DNA from: Blastococcus sp. HT6-4
GTDB lineage: Bacteria > Actinomycetota > Actinomycetes > Mycobacteriales > Geodermatophilaceae
Reading direction: 5' to 3'
Assembly: GCF_039679125.1 (NCBI RefSeq)
Contig: NZ_CP155551.1
Coordinates: forward strand, 1,860,001-1,924,000
DNA length: 64,000 nucleotides
The notes below the pieces were generated by a model. The model did not search any database, was not told where the DNA came from, and saw only the letters and a list, made by a program, of their open reading frames with translations. The translations under genes and the position numbers were made by a program. Positions 1 to 7,867 of the stretch are shown here, one piece after another. How positions within the stretch are numbered: position 1 is the stretch's first letter; each line of letters starts with the position of its first letter.

Positions 1-918
1 GACGCGGTGGTCGTGGCCCCGCGGTTCGTCGCCAACGGCGAGCTGCTCGCGGACCTCGGCGCAGTGCCGGTGCCGATGGAGATGCACGGCGCCGTCCTGG
101 GCACCTACCTGCCCGCCGACCCGACCGGGCGCACCGACGTCCCGGGCGTGTGGGTGGCCGGGAACGCCGGTGACCTGAGCGCACAGGTGATCGTCGCGGC
201 GGCGCAGGGCCTCAAGGCCGGAGCGATGATCAACGCGGACCTGATCGAGGAGGACACCGCACGCGCGGTGGCCGGGGCGCCGGAGCGTGGCGGCGTGAGC
301 GCCGTGGACCGGGAGTCCTACGACGAGCTCTACCGCTCGGCTCCGGCGGTGTGGAGCGGCCGGCCGAACGGGCAGCTGGTCGTGGAGGCGGCCGAGCTGC
401 CGCCCGGTAGCGCGCTGGACGCCGGCTCCGGCGAGGGCGGCGACGCCCTCTGGCTGGCCGAGCGCGGCTGGCGGGTCACCGCGGTCGACTTCTCGCCGGT
501 CGCCCTGGAGCGCGGCGCCGCCCAGGCACGCGCCCGCGGGCTCGGCGACCGCGTCGATTGGCGGCACGAGGACCTGGACGTGTGGGCGCCGCCGGAGGGC
601 CGCTTCGACCTGGTGACCGCCCACTACCTGCACTCGACCTGGACCGACCACGAGGCCCTGTTCCGCCGGCTGGCCGCCGCGGTCGCGCCGGGCGGGACCC
701 TGCTGGTCGTCGGGCACCTGATGGGCGACCACCGGGGCCACGGGCAGCACCACGCGCACGAGCCCGGCGTGCTCCACACCGCCGAGGACGTCGCGGCGGT
801 GCTCGACCCGCAGGAGTGGCGCGACGTCGTCACCGAGACCCGGGACCGCGATCCGGGGGCGGCGGAGCGGACGGGGAGTCCGGTGCCGGACACCGTGCTG
901 GTCGCGCGGCGGAGCTGA
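1..918 (+). CDS. Oxidoreductase-methyltransferase fusion (5' partial)
   Basis: The reading frame is already open at base 1, so the N-terminus lies outside the window. Codons 1 to about 90 are the tail of a thioredoxin-reductase-like FAD/NAD(P) oxidoreductase: the segment VWVAGNAGD followed by a helix rich in Ala/Gly is the typical FAD-binding end of that fold. From about codon 100 a class I SAM-dependent methyltransferase begins, with motif I LDAGSGEGGDAL, a following acidic VTAVDFS strand and an RFDLVTAHYLHS motif IV region. Fusions of these two domains are known from actinobacteria; the substrate is unknown. The gene ends at a TGA and faces the next gene convergently across a pair of inverted repeats. 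Confidence 0.85.
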   Translation, partial: DAVVVAPRFVANGELLADLGAVPVPMEMHGAVLGTYLPADPTGRTDVPGVWVAGNAGDLSAQVIVAAAQGLKAGAMINADLIEEDTARAVAGAPERGGVSAVDRESYDELYRSAPAVWSGRPNGQLVVEAAELPPGSALDAGSGEGGDALWLAERGWRVTAVDFSPVALERGAAQARARGLGDRVDWRHEDLDVWAPPEGRFDLVTAHYLHSTWTDHEALFRRLAAAVAPGGTLLVVGHLMGDHRGHGQHHAHEPGVLHTAEDVAAVLDPQEWRDVVTETRDRDPGAAERTGSPVPDTVLVARRS

Positions 919-961
919 GGAGCCCGTCGGCCGGGAGCGGTCCGCTGCTCCGCGCGAGCTC

Positions 962-1070
962 GGTCTCTGCTCAGATGCCGGTGTCTGCCCAGATGTCGGT
1001 CGCTGCCCACCGGGGCTGGGCAGAGACCGAAAGCGTCATCTGTCTCTGCCCACGTGGGGTGGGCAGAGAC
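962..1070. terminator. Inverted-repeat region between convergent genes
   Basis: Two stem-loops lie between convergent genes. The first pairs 962-974 (GGTCTCTGCTCAG) with 1016-1028 across a 41-nt loop, with 12 of 13 positions matched. The second is a perfect 12-bp stem, 1042-1053 (GTCTCTGCCCAC) with 1059-1070, with a 5-nt loop. The same core, CTGCCCA, also appears near 985 and 1003, so it recurs in both orientations. No T-run follows. A bidirectional termination role is inferred from position. Confidence 0.6.
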
Positions 1071-1107
1071 GGACCCGGCCGGAGGTATCCCGGGCGGTCG
1101 AGGGCGG

Positions 1108-1899
1108 TCAGGAGCGGGGTAGCCCCAGGTCGGCCAGGGCCGCGGCGACGGCGTCGTCCCGCAGGAGCTCGAGCACCAGCAGCCGGTGCACCAGCACCCC
1201 GCGGCGGGTGAGCCGCAGATCGGCCGGCCGCAGGCGGGGGAGCGCCGAGCCACCGGGGCGCGGCTGGGCGGGCGGAGGGTCGAGGAGGCCGGTGCGCTGC
1301 AGGTCGGCGATGTCCTCGCGGGCGCCCCAGGCCGTCCAGCCGCGCGGCTCGTCCTCCAGCGGGGTCATCGGCAGCGGGACGCGGTCGCGACGTCCGACGG
1401 CGGCCAGCAGCGCCAACTGCCGCCAGCGCAGCGCGCCCGCCAGCCGCAGGGCGCGGCCGACCAGCTCGGCGTCGATGTCGGGGGAGACGCCGACCTCGGC
1501 CAGCAGGTAGCCCAGGTGCCGCACCCGGCGCTCGTCGGTGGACCGGCGGGCGGCGGCCACGACCGCCTCGACGAGCTCGTCGGCCGCCGGCCGGCTGCCG
1601 GGCCGGGCGGTGAAGAAGCCGTCGGCGCGCACGGCCCGGCCGCTGCGGTGCAGGGTGGCGGCGTACTCGACGGCGAAGGCCAGGGCCGCGCCCGCCCGCA
1701 CCCGCTCCCGCTCCACGGGGATGCCGGAGGCCTCCCCGGCCGCGGTGCGCAGGACGGCGGCGAACCGGTCGTCCACCTGCACCCGCGCGGTCGCCGGCTC
1801 GAACACCACCGCGGCGGCGGCGGAGCTCATCGATCCCGCCACCGGGGCGCCGGCCTCGATGAGCGCGCGCCCGGTGCTGGTCTCCTCGGCTGCGGTCAC
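1108..1899 (-). CDS. Hypothetical protein, no family recognised
   Basis: About 263 residues, mostly Ala/Arg/Leu-rich and predicted helical, with no signal peptide or membrane segment. I do not recognise a domain. The C-terminal half (residues about 170-230) has a LRLAGALRWRQLALLAAVGRRD helix-rich stretch and a WTAWGAREDIADLQRTGLL segment that may be a helical hairpin. The GTG at 1899 is chosen because a GAAG lies 8-10 nt upstream; the frame stays open 23 codons further to an ATG at 1968, so a longer form is possible. It lies downstream of narK on the same strand, separated by a terminator-like hairpin, so it is probably transcribed separately. Confidence 0.55.
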   Translation of the reverse strand: MTAAEETSTGRALIEAGAPVAGSMSSAAAAVVFEPATARVQVDDRFAAVLRTAAGEASGIPVERERVRAGAALAFAVEYAATLHRSGRAVRADGFFTARPGSRPAADELVEAVVAAARRSTDERRVRHLGYLLAEVGVSPDIDAELVGRALRLAGALRWRQLALLAAVGRRDRVPLPMTPLEDEPRGWTAWGAREDIADLQRTGLLDPPPAQPRPGGSALPRLRPADLRLTRRGVLVHRLLVLELLRDDAVAAALADLGLPRS

Positions 1900-1974
1900 G
1901 CCGTGATCTTCGTCGGTCCGGCGGCCTGCCTGCACCCCGGGACGAGCGGCCTCACCCGCGAGGGCCACGGGCGC

Positions 1975-2012
1975 GCCGCCGGGGCCGGCTCCGAGGGGCC
2001 GGTCCCGGCGGC
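1975..2012 (-). terminator. GC-rich hairpin after narK
   Basis: GCCGCCGGG at 1975-1983 pairs with CCCGGCGGC at 2004-2012 around a 20-nt GC-rich loop that can fold further. It begins 15 nt past the narK stop codon. There is no T-tract, which is common for actinobacterial terminators. Confidence 0.45.
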
Positions 2013-2026
2013 GTCCGGAGCGGCGG

Positions 2027-3469
2027 TCAGACGCCGGCCTGCTGCATCAGCGTGCCGCGACGGAGGTAGACGAACCAGGTCACCGCCACGCAGGCGATGT
2101 AGAAGCCGCAGAACGACAGCAGCGCCGTCTCCACCCCGCCGGTGGCCCCGTAGGACTCCGAGACGATCCGCGGGATGAACACCGCGCCCAGGGCGCCGAC
2201 CGCGGAGATGATGCCCACGGCGGCGGCGGTGTCCCGCCGCGCCCGGTAGAGCACGGCCGCCGGGGCGTCGCCGGGGTGGCCCGCGGCGGCCTCCGCGCGG
2301 TAGATGATCGGGATCATCCGGTAGGTCGACCCGTTGGTCATGCCGACGACCGCGAACAGCACCAGGAAGCTGACGAGGAAGCCGACGAAGCTCCCGGCCC
2401 GGAGGAAGGCGATCGCGGTCCCGATCGCGAGGGCCTGGCCGACGAAGGTCACGACGGTCACCTTCGCCCCGCCGACGCGGTCGGCGAGCCATCCGCCGAA
2501 CGGTCGGGACAGCGAGCCCACCAGCGGCCCGAGGAAGGCGTAGCGGTAGGTGTCGGCCGCGAACTCGTTGGCGAGCACCAGCGGGAAGGCGCCGGAGAAC
2601 CCGATGAAGGAGCCGAAGGCGCCGATGTAGAGGAACGACATCACCCAGGTCTGCTTCCGGCGGGCGATCGCCGCCTGGTCCGCGACGTTCGCCTTCGCAC
2701 CGGACAGGTTGTCCATGAAGAACCAGGCGCCCACGACCGCCAGCACGATGAACGGCACCCAGATGAGGGCCACGTTCTGCACGTACCGGGCGTCCCCGGC
2801 CTCCGTCGTCCCCGTGCTGCCGCCGACGAACGCGATCGCGCCCGCCGTGACCGCCAGCGGCCCGACGAGCTGGATGATCGCCACCCCGATGTTCCCGCCC
2901 GCGGCGTTGAGGCCGAGCGCGAAGCCCTTCTCCTTGTCCGGGTAGAAGAACGAGATGTTCGCCATCGACGAGGCGAAGTTCCCCCCGCCGAACCCGCAGG
3001 TGATCGCGGTCAGCACCCAGAACCAGTACGGCTGCCCGGTCGTCGCCGCGACGGTCAGCAGGGTCACCGGCACGAGGAGCAGCGCCGCGCTGACCACCGT
3101 CCAGTTCCGGCCGCCGAACACCGCGGGCATGAACGTGTAGGGCACCCGCATGATCGCGCCGACCAGGCCCGCGGTGGCCACGAGCCAGAACAGCTGGTCG
3201 CTGGTGAAGCCGTAGCCGATCGAGGCCAGGACGGCGGCGGCGATGCTGAACATCTGCCAGACGCTGAAGCCGATGTTCTCCGCCAGCACCGACCACCCCA
3301 GGTTCCGCCGGGCCACCGGCCGGCCCTGCGGCGAGGCCCAGAACGCGGCGTCCTCGGGGTTGTAGTCGTCGATCCAGCGCGAGCCGCGCGGCCGGCTCGG
3401 GGGAGGGGCGGTGCCGGTCGCGGGGGCCGCTCCGGTTCCGGTGGTGCGGACGGTCGGGCTCGAGGTCAT
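2027..3469 (-). CDS. narK: Nitrate/nitrite transporter, NarK/NasA family
   Basis: 480-residue major facilitator superfamily protein of the nitrate/nitrite porter family, moving nitrate in and/or nitrite out across the cytoplasmic membrane. About 12 hydrophobic segments follow a Pro/Thr-rich N-terminus of about 50 residues. Both nitrate signatures are visible: GFGGGNFASSMANIS near residues 159-173 and GMTNGSTYRMIP in the second half. The substrate-binding arginine context IMRVPY (near 108) and the matching SLSRPFGGW are present. It starts at ATG 3469. A candidate GlnR box sits 45 nt upstream, and an NnaR-type regulator lies two genes away, as in mycobacteria where a narK gene neighbours the HemD-like regulator. 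No nitrate or nitrite reductase is in the window. Confidence 0.95.
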   Translation of the reverse strand: MTSSPTVRTTGTGAAPATGTAPPPSRPRGSRWIDDYNPEDAAFWASPQGRPVARRNLGWSVLAENIGFSVWQMFSIAAAVLASIGYGFTSDQLFWLVATAGLVGAIMRVPYTFMPAVFGGRNWTVVSAALLLVPVTLLTVAATTGQPYWFWVLTAITCGFGGGNFASSMANISFFYPDKEKGFALGLNAAGGNIGVAIIQLVGPLAVTAGAIAFVGGSTGTTEAGDARYVQNVALIWVPFIVLAVVGAWFFMDNLSGAKANVADQAAIARRKQTWVMSFLYIGAFGSFIGFSGAFPLVLANEFAADTYRYAFLGPLVGSLSRPFGGWLADRVGGAKVTVVTFVGQALAIGTAIAFLRAGSFVGFLVSFLVLFAVVGMTNGSTYRMIPIIYRAEAAAGHPGDAPAAVLYRARRDTAAAVGIISAVGALGAVFIPRIVSESYGATGGVETALLSFCGFYIACVAVTWFVYLRRGTLMQQAGV

Positions 3470-3513
3470 GGCGCGACGCTAGGAACGGGTCGTTTCCCCG
3501 GCGCCGCACGCGC

Positions 3514-3529
3514 GTGACCGCTCGGGAAC
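3514..3529. promoter_or_regulatory. Candidate GlnR box upstream of narK
   Basis: GTGAC-CGCTCG-GGAAC fits the actinobacterial GlnR half-site pattern gTnAc-n6-GaAAc at 9 of its weighted positions. It lies 45 nt upstream of the narK ATG in the region between narK and the divergent GNAT gene. GlnR control of nitrate uptake genes is established in actinobacteria; binding here is inferred. Confidence 0.45.
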
Positions 3530-3592
3530 GGTCCTCTCACCGGTGGCGCCCGCCCGCTGTGAGTTGTCGGTGCGTGCTGCCACGATGCGCGC

Positions 3593-4165
3593 ATGGCGAT
3601 CGAGGTCCGCCCGGCGAGCAGGTTCGACGACGTCGCGACGATGGTCGGGCCCAAGCGGCCCGACGCGAACGTCTGCTGGTGCCTGAGCTACCGCATCCCG
3701 TCGAAGGAGAACCAGGCACTGCAGGGCCCGGCCCGCGGCGAGCGCGTGCGGGAACTGCTCCGCGAGGATCTGCCGCCCGGGGTCCTGGCCTACGACGGTG
3801 ACGAGGTCGTGGGCTGGGCGGCGGTCCACCCGCGCGCGGACACGACGTTCGCCCGCAACCGGAAGATCCCGTGGATCGACGACCTGCCGGTCTGGTCGCT
3901 GTGGTGCATCCGGGTCCGCCCCGGTCACCGGGGGGCGGGCATCAGCCACCACCTGGTCCGGGGTGCCGTCGACCACGCCCGCGTGAACGAGGCGCCGGCG
4001 ATCGAGGCGTACCCGGTGGACAACGGCGCCCGGAAGGTCGATCTCACGATGGCCTATGTCGGGACGCGGGCGCTCTTCGAGCGGGCCGGGTTCGCCAAGG
4101 CGGCCGACACCGACTCGGTGCTCAACGGTTTCCCGCGGGTGCTCATGCGGCTCGACCTGCGCTGA
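3593..4165 (+). CDS. GNAT family N-acetyltransferase
   Basis: 190-residue acetyl-CoA-dependent acyltransferase. The acetyl-CoA pyrophosphate loop is visible as RPGHRGAGISHHLV (residues about 108-121), a fair match to the R/QxxGxG/A motif A, preceded by the strand WSLWCIRV. The N-terminus starts with the usual EVRPAS strand. ATG 3593 is the first start and leaves a 123-bp region shared with narK, transcribed the other way. It converges with the NnaR-like gene, only 5 bp apart. The substrate cannot be told from sequence; a nitrogen-related role would be guesswork. Confidence 0.85.
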   Translation: MAIEVRPASRFDDVATMVGPKRPDANVCWCLSYRIPSKENQALQGPARGERVRELLREDLPPGVLAYDGDEVVGWAAVHPRADTTFARNRKIPWIDDLPVWSLWCIRVRPGHRGAGISHHLVRGAVDHARVNEAPAIEAYPVDNGARKVDLTMAYVGTRALFERAGFAKAADTDSVLNGFPRVLMRLDLR

Positions 4166-4170
4166 CCGGT

Positions 4171-5289
4171 TCAGACCTTGAGGCGGTACCCGCGCTTGAC
4201 CACGGTCTCCACCAGCGGCGTCCCGAGCGCAGCCCGCAGTCGGGTGACCGCCATCTCCACGGCGTGCCCGTCCCCGCCTCCCGGCAGGGAGGCCACGAGC
4301 TCGGCCCGGGCGACGACCCGGCCGGGCTGCCGGGCCAGCTCGCGGAGCACGGCCAGCGATCCGGGGGGCAGCTCCACCAGCCGGCCGTCGACCACGGCGG
4401 CATGGCCGCGCACCTGCAGCGAGTGCGGGCCGACCTGCAGCACCGGGTCGCGCTCGGGGAGCCGGGCGACGACCTCCCGCGCGAGCGCACCCAGGCGGGC
4501 GCGCCCGGGTTGGGAGGAGCGGATCCCGGCGGCGTCCAGCGGGGCGGCGGTGACCGGGCCGACGGCGACGGCGAGCACCCGGTCGCCGAACGCGGCCACC
4601 ATCTCGTCCCGCTGGCCGAGCTCCCCGGCCACCTGCAGGAGGCTCGCGGCGGCCGGCGCGCTGGTGAAGGTCACCGCGTCGACCCCCCGGGCGACGATCG
4701 CGGCGACCAGCCGGCGCACCGGGGCGATGTCGTCGGGCAGCACCCAGCGGTAGACCGGGACGGTGAGCACCTCGGCCCCGCTCTCGCGGAGCCCCGACAC
4801 CAGGTCGGGCAGCGGGTCGCCGTGCAGCTGGACGGCGATCCGCCGCCCGGCCAGTGGTCCCTCGGCCCCCGACAGCAGGTGCTCGAGGACCTCGGCCGAC
4901 GATTCCGATGCAGGTGACCACGCGTCCACCAGGCCGCCGCCCCGGATCGCGCCCCGGGCCTTGGGGCCACGCGCGAGGACGCGGGAACCGGACAGGTGCT
5001 CGACCAGTGGCAGGTCCCAGGCGTCGGCGGCCTCGAGCCAGCCGCGGAAGCCGACCCCGGTGGTGGCGACCACCAGGTCGACCGGGGCGGCGAGCACCCG
5101 GCGCGTGGCGGCGACCAGCTCGGTGTCGTCGGACAGCGGCACGATGCGGATCGCCGGGGCGTGCACCACCCGGGCCCCGCGGCGGTCCAGGAGCGCGCCG
5201 AGCTCCTCCTTGCGGCGGGCGGCGGTCACCGCGACGGTGTATCCGGCCAGCGGCAGCTCGGCGTCCTGTTCCCGGACGGTGTCGGTCAC
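4171..5289 (-). CDS. nnaR: HemD-like regulator with winged helix (NnaR type)
   Basis: 372 residues. Residues about 15-260 form a uroporphyrinogen-III synthase (HemD) fold, starting with GYTVAVTAARRKEELGALL and containing the VDAVTFTSAPAAASLL segment typical of that fold. The last ~90 residues are a response-regulator-type winged helix, with GSLAVLRELARQPGRVV and the wing LVETVVKRGYRLKV. In Streptomyces and mycobacteria this fusion is NnaR, a co-activator of nitrate/nitrite assimilation genes acting with GlnR. The GTG at 5289 is chosen because a strong GAGGGGGA ribosome site lies 3-4 nt upstream. Proximity to narK supports the assignment. Its enzyme activity is doubtful, since a housekeeping hemD would be expected elsewhere. 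Confidence 0.88.
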   Translation of the reverse strand: MTDTVREQDAELPLAGYTVAVTAARRKEELGALLDRRGARVVHAPAIRIVPLSDDTELVAATRRVLAAPVDLVVATTGVGFRGWLEAADAWDLPLVEHLSGSRVLARGPKARGAIRGGGLVDAWSPASESSAEVLEHLLSGAEGPLAGRRIAVQLHGDPLPDLVSGLRESGAEVLTVPVYRWVLPDDIAPVRRLVAAIVARGVDAVTFTSAPAAASLLQVAGELGQRDEMVAAFGDRVLAVAVGPVTAAPLDAAGIRSSQPGRARLGALAREVVARLPERDPVLQVGPHSLQVRGHAAVVDGRLVELPPGSLAVLRELARQPGRVVARAELVASLPGGGDGHAVEMAVTRLRAALGTPLVETVVKRGYRLKV

Positions 5290-5333
5290 GTGTCCCCCTC
5301 GCATGCGGTCGGTCCCCATCGTCGGGGTAGCGG

Positions 5334-5349
5334 GTTTCGCGCATGTGTC
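5334..5349. promoter_or_regulatory. Candidate GlnR box upstream of nnaR
   Basis: On the minus strand this reads GACAC-ATGCGC-GAAAC: a perfect GaAAc half-site and a 4/5 gTnAc half-site with the correct 6-nt spacer. It begins exactly 45 nt upstream of the nnaR GTG, the same distance as the candidate box in front of narK. Confidence 0.45.
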
Positions 5350-5383
5350 ACGACCGGTCGTACCCGGCCCGGAGTGACCGGCC

Positions 5384-5926
5384 TCACGCCCCGCCGTCGA
5401 CGACGACGTCGGCCCGCGCCCGCGTCCGGTCGGCGGCGAAGTGCGCGGCCTCCGTGCGTTGCCAGCGCCGCCACTCGCCGGCCAGGTGGGCGCCGTCGCG
5501 CGCCAGCCCGCGGGCCAGCCGCAGCGACGCGTCGGCCTCGACCCACACGCGCAGGGCGGCCCACGGGTCCACCGCGCGCGACGCGCTGCCGCACCCCTCC
5601 ACGACCAGCACCCTCGGCACGGGCACCGGCGTGGGATCGGGGGAGAAGCGGCCCGCGACCCAGTCGTACCGGTGGTACGCGCCGGGCCGGCCCTCGGCCA
5701 GCGGCCGCAGGACGCCGGCGGACAGGCGGGACGCGGCGCCGGTGAGCGTCCAGCCGGCGTACACGTCGTCCATGTGGATGGTGGTCGTCCCCGGCAGGAC
5801 GTCGGCCAGCCGGGCGGCGAGGGTGGTCTTGCCCGAGCCGGCCGGCCCGTCGATGCAGACCAGCCGCGTGCCGCCCAGGCGTGGCCCGGCGGCGCGCACC
5901 CGCTCGGCCAGCCCGGGCACGGTCAC
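5384..5926 (-). CDS. P-loop kinase, uridine kinase-like
   Basis: About 180 residues with a Walker A motif GPAGSGKTTLAARL near the N-terminus and the IHMDDVYAGW strand typical of the uridine kinase/phosphoribulokinase group. An LVVEGCGSASRAV segment gives the second acidic strand (position of the VVEG motif). It likely phosphorylates a nucleoside or small alcohol using ATP in the cytoplasm; the substrate is not determined. GTG at 5926 overlaps the stop of the upstream hydrolase gene by 4 nt (GTGA), implying translational coupling; another GTG at 5944 would add six residues. It is followed 94 nt later by the NnaR-like gene on the same strand. Confidence 0.8.
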   Translation of the reverse strand: MTVPGLAERVRAAGPRLGGTRLVCIDGPAGSGKTTLAARLADVLPGTTTIHMDDVYAGWTLTGAASRLSAGVLRPLAEGRPGAYHRYDWVAGRFSPDPTPVPVPRVLVVEGCGSASRAVDPWAALRVWVEADASLRLARGLARDGAHLAGEWRRWQRTEAAHFAADRTRARADVVVDGGA

Positions 5927-6972
5927 CGCGGGCGGAGCGTCCACGTCGGTACCGCCCCGCCGCTGCCGGCGATCAGGCCCCGGCCGGCGAGCAGCCGCAG
6001 GTGCGCGTCGGTCTCGGTGACCGCGAAGATCCGCATCCGCCGCTCGTACCGGTCCCACGGCCGCGACCAGGTCAGGTGCGCGGCCAGGTCCCACGCGGTC
6101 GAGCCGGGGTGCTGGCCGACGGCGGTCAGCAGCTCGGTCAGCCGCGCCTCGTGGTGCGCGGTCAGCGCGTCGGCGCGGTCGGCCAGGCCGCGGAACCGCC
6201 ACTCGTGGCCCGGCAGCACCTCGGTGGCGTCCAGCCCGCGCACGCCGGCCAGCGAGTCGAGGTAGTCGCCCAGTGGATCCGCCGATCCGCCGCCCGTGGT
6301 GGAGACGTTGGGGCTGATGCGGGGCAGCACGTGGTCGCCGGAGAAGAACAGGCCGGTGCGCTCCTCGGCGAAGCAGAGGTGCCCGGGGGTGTGCCCCGGG
6401 GTGTGCACCGCGCGCAGCGACCACCCCGGGAACGCGGCTCGGTCGCCGTGCTCCAGCAGCCGGTCGGGCACGGCCATGCGCATGAAGCCGGAGAGGTACT
6501 CCGCCCCGCCGACGTCGGACGCCGCGTCCGCCCGCGGTGCACCCAGCCCGACCAGGAACTCCACCTCGGCGGCGACGGCGTCCACGGCCGCGGTGCGGGT
6601 CAGCCGGGCGACGGCGGAGGCGTCGGCCGGGTGCATCGCCACCCACGCGCCGCTGGCCTCGCGCACCCGCGCGGCCAGGCCGAGGTGGTCGAAGTGCAGG
6701 TGGGTGACGACGACGCCGCGGACGTCACCGATGCCGGCGCCGAGCGACGTCAGCCCATCGGTGAGCGCGTCCCAGCCGGCGTCGCTCTCCCAGCCGGTGT
6801 CGACCAGGCCGAGCCCGCCGCCGTCGAGGGCCAGGGCGTAGACGTTGACGTATCGCAGCGGGTTGTCCGGGATCGGCACGGGGATCGACCACAGGTCGGG
6901 GCGCAGCCGCTCCACCGGCGGCAGGGTGCGGGACCGCCACGCCGCGTGCTGGTCGGTGCCGGTGATCTCCAC
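5923..6972 (-). CDS. Metallo-beta-lactamase-fold hydrolase
   Basis: About 349 residues. The zinc/iron ligands of the superfamily are all visible: THLHFDHLG (HxHxDH), HTPGHTPGHLCF, SGDHVLP and LPGHEW. The spacing and PGH motifs resemble glyoxalase II-like and quorum-lactonase-like members rather than beta-lactamases. A C-terminal helical extension (about 70 residues, with YERRMRIFAVTETDAHLRLL) looks like the winged-helix-like tail found in many actinobacterial members. The GTG at 6972 is chosen as it gives a normal N-terminus before the first strand; upstream codons lie in the divergent promoter shared with the PH-domain gene. Coupled to the downstream kinase by a 4-nt overlap. Confidence 0.87.
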   Translation of the reverse strand: MEITGTDQHAAWRSRTLPPVERLRPDLWSIPVPIPDNPLRYVNVYALALDGGGLGLVDTGWESDAGWDALTDGLTSLGAGIGDVRGVVVTHLHFDHLGLAARVREASGAWVAMHPADASAVARLTRTAAVDAVAAEVEFLVGLGAPRADAASDVGGAEYLSGFMRMAVPDRLLEHGDRAAFPGWSLRAVHTPGHTPGHLCFAEERTGLFFSGDHVLPRISPNVSTTGGGSADPLGDYLDSLAGVRGLDATEVLPGHEWRFRGLADRADALTAHHEARLTELLTAVGQHPGSTAWDLAAHLTWSRPWDRYERRMRIFAVTETDAHLRLLAGRGLIAGSGGAVPTWTLRPR

Positions 6973-7024
6973 GTCCCGGCACTCTGCCAGCCGCGGCCGG
7001 GCGGGGGGCTGGGAGCATGGGGGC

Positions 7025-7516
7025 GTGAGCGCCCCCTCGCCCCCCGTCCGCACCGTCTCCGCCGTCCCCCGCCGGATGCGGCAGATGCTCGCCGTCGGCG
7101 CGGCCGTGGTGGTGGCGGTGGCGGTCGTGGTCGCCCTCAGCCTGCCCTCGACCCCGAACACGGTCGTGAACTACGGCCTCGCCGACCAGATCGCCATCGG
7201 GGCGCTCGGGCTGCTGCTCGGCGCCGGGGTGCTGCTCCTCGGCCGGTCGCGCGTGGACGCCGACGCCGCCGGCGTCCACGTCCGCAACTTCGTCGTCCAC
7301 CACGCCGTGCCCTGGACGGCGGTGCGCGCGGTCCGGTTCGAGCGGTCGTCGGCGTGGGCGTCGCTGCTGCTCGAGAACGGCGACGAGATCTCCATGCACG
7401 GCCTGCAGGCGCTGGACAAGGAGCAGGCGGTGCAGGCCGTGGAGGGGATGCGTGCCCTGCACGCGGCGGCGCGGGCGAACGACCCGGTCCGGCCGCCGCT
7501 GCTCTACGACGACTGA
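7025..7516 (+). CDS. PH-domain membrane-associated protein
   Basis: 163 residues. Two membrane segments near residues 23-42 and 55-75 are followed by a small bacterial PH-like domain (SRVDADAAGVHVRNF, then the VPWTAVRAVRF strand), as in the short actinobacterial PH-domain family that includes mycobacterial low-molecular-weight antigen 6. Function is unknown in that family. GTG 7025 is the first start past the divergent hydrolase gene. It sits upstream of the infC leader and is probably a separate transcript, since a candidate promoter and a long leader follow it. Confidence 0.75.
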   Translation: MSAPSPPVRTVSAVPRRMRQMLAVGAAVVVAVAVVVALSLPSTPNTVVNYGLADQIAIGALGLLLGAGVLLLGRSRVDADAAGVHVRNFVVHHAVPWTAVRAVRFERSSAWASLLLENGDEISMHGLQALDKEQAVQAVEGMRALHAAARANDPVRPPLLYDD

Positions 7517-7559
7517 GCGCCCTGTCTCCTCCGCCCCCGCGGGCTCGCGGGGGTGGGAA

Positions 7560-7588
7560 TGCCCATGGCGTCGACGACGCTGTAACAT
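7560..7588 (+). promoter_or_regulatory. Candidate promoter of the infC operon
   Basis: A TAACAT -10 element at 7583-7588 is immediately preceded by TG. A weak -35 (TGCCCA, 7560-7565) sits 17 nt upstream. Transcription would begin near 7595, giving a leader of about 270 nt. The -35 is poor, so this rests mainly on the -10 and on position. Confidence 0.4.
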
Positions 7589-7594
7589 GGGCGT

Positions 7595-7867
7595 GCCTCC
7601 CCGCTACATCGAGGCGCGCGAACCACCAGCGGCCCCGCCCCGGGCCGCTGATCCAAGAGGAGCCCGCTCCCACCTGACGCCGTCCAGGCGCTCAGGTCCC
7701 CGGATCGCGAGAGCCGGCCACCGGTCGGAGCTCGCGTAGTGCACGCACCCTCACGGGTCGTGCGCCACCGGCGAGTGGGCCCCGTGAGCAGATGCTCACG
7801 GGGCCTTCTGTCCGTCGGCGCCCGGGTGGGCCAGCGACTCCTCCCATGCAGCAGCAGAGGAGAGGCC
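7595..7867 (+). promoter_or_regulatory. Structured infC leader with attenuator
   Basis: This is the non-coding stretch between the PH-domain gene (ends 7516) and infC. It holds at least three hairpins. 7628-7635 pairs with 7642-7649 (8 bp). 7672-7681 pairs with 7687-7697 (10 bp, one bulged base). 7778-7789 pairs with 7794-7805 (12 bp). The 8-nt segment CTCACGGG occurs twice, at 7750-7757 and 7795-7802, and both copies can pair with CCCGTGAG at 7781-7788. The upstream copy could therefore break the 12-bp terminator-like stem. This is the layout of a transcription attenuator. Ribosomal-protein or IF3 feedback on this operon is known in other bacteria; the ligand here is not known. Confidence 0.6.
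7778..7805 (+). terminator. Terminator-like hairpin in the infC leader
   Basis: Perfect 12-bp stem GGCCCCGTGAGC / GCTCACGGGGCC with an AGAT tetraloop, followed by TTCT. It lies 62 nt upstream of the infC start, inside the leader, and competes with an alternative pairing to 7750-7757. Confidence 0.65.

Noticed and set aside
1186-2178. 330-codon plus-strand frame opposite the hypothetical gene
   Set aside because: It is the antisense of a gene with better codon bias, is Gly/Arg-rich, and has no ribosome site or domain.
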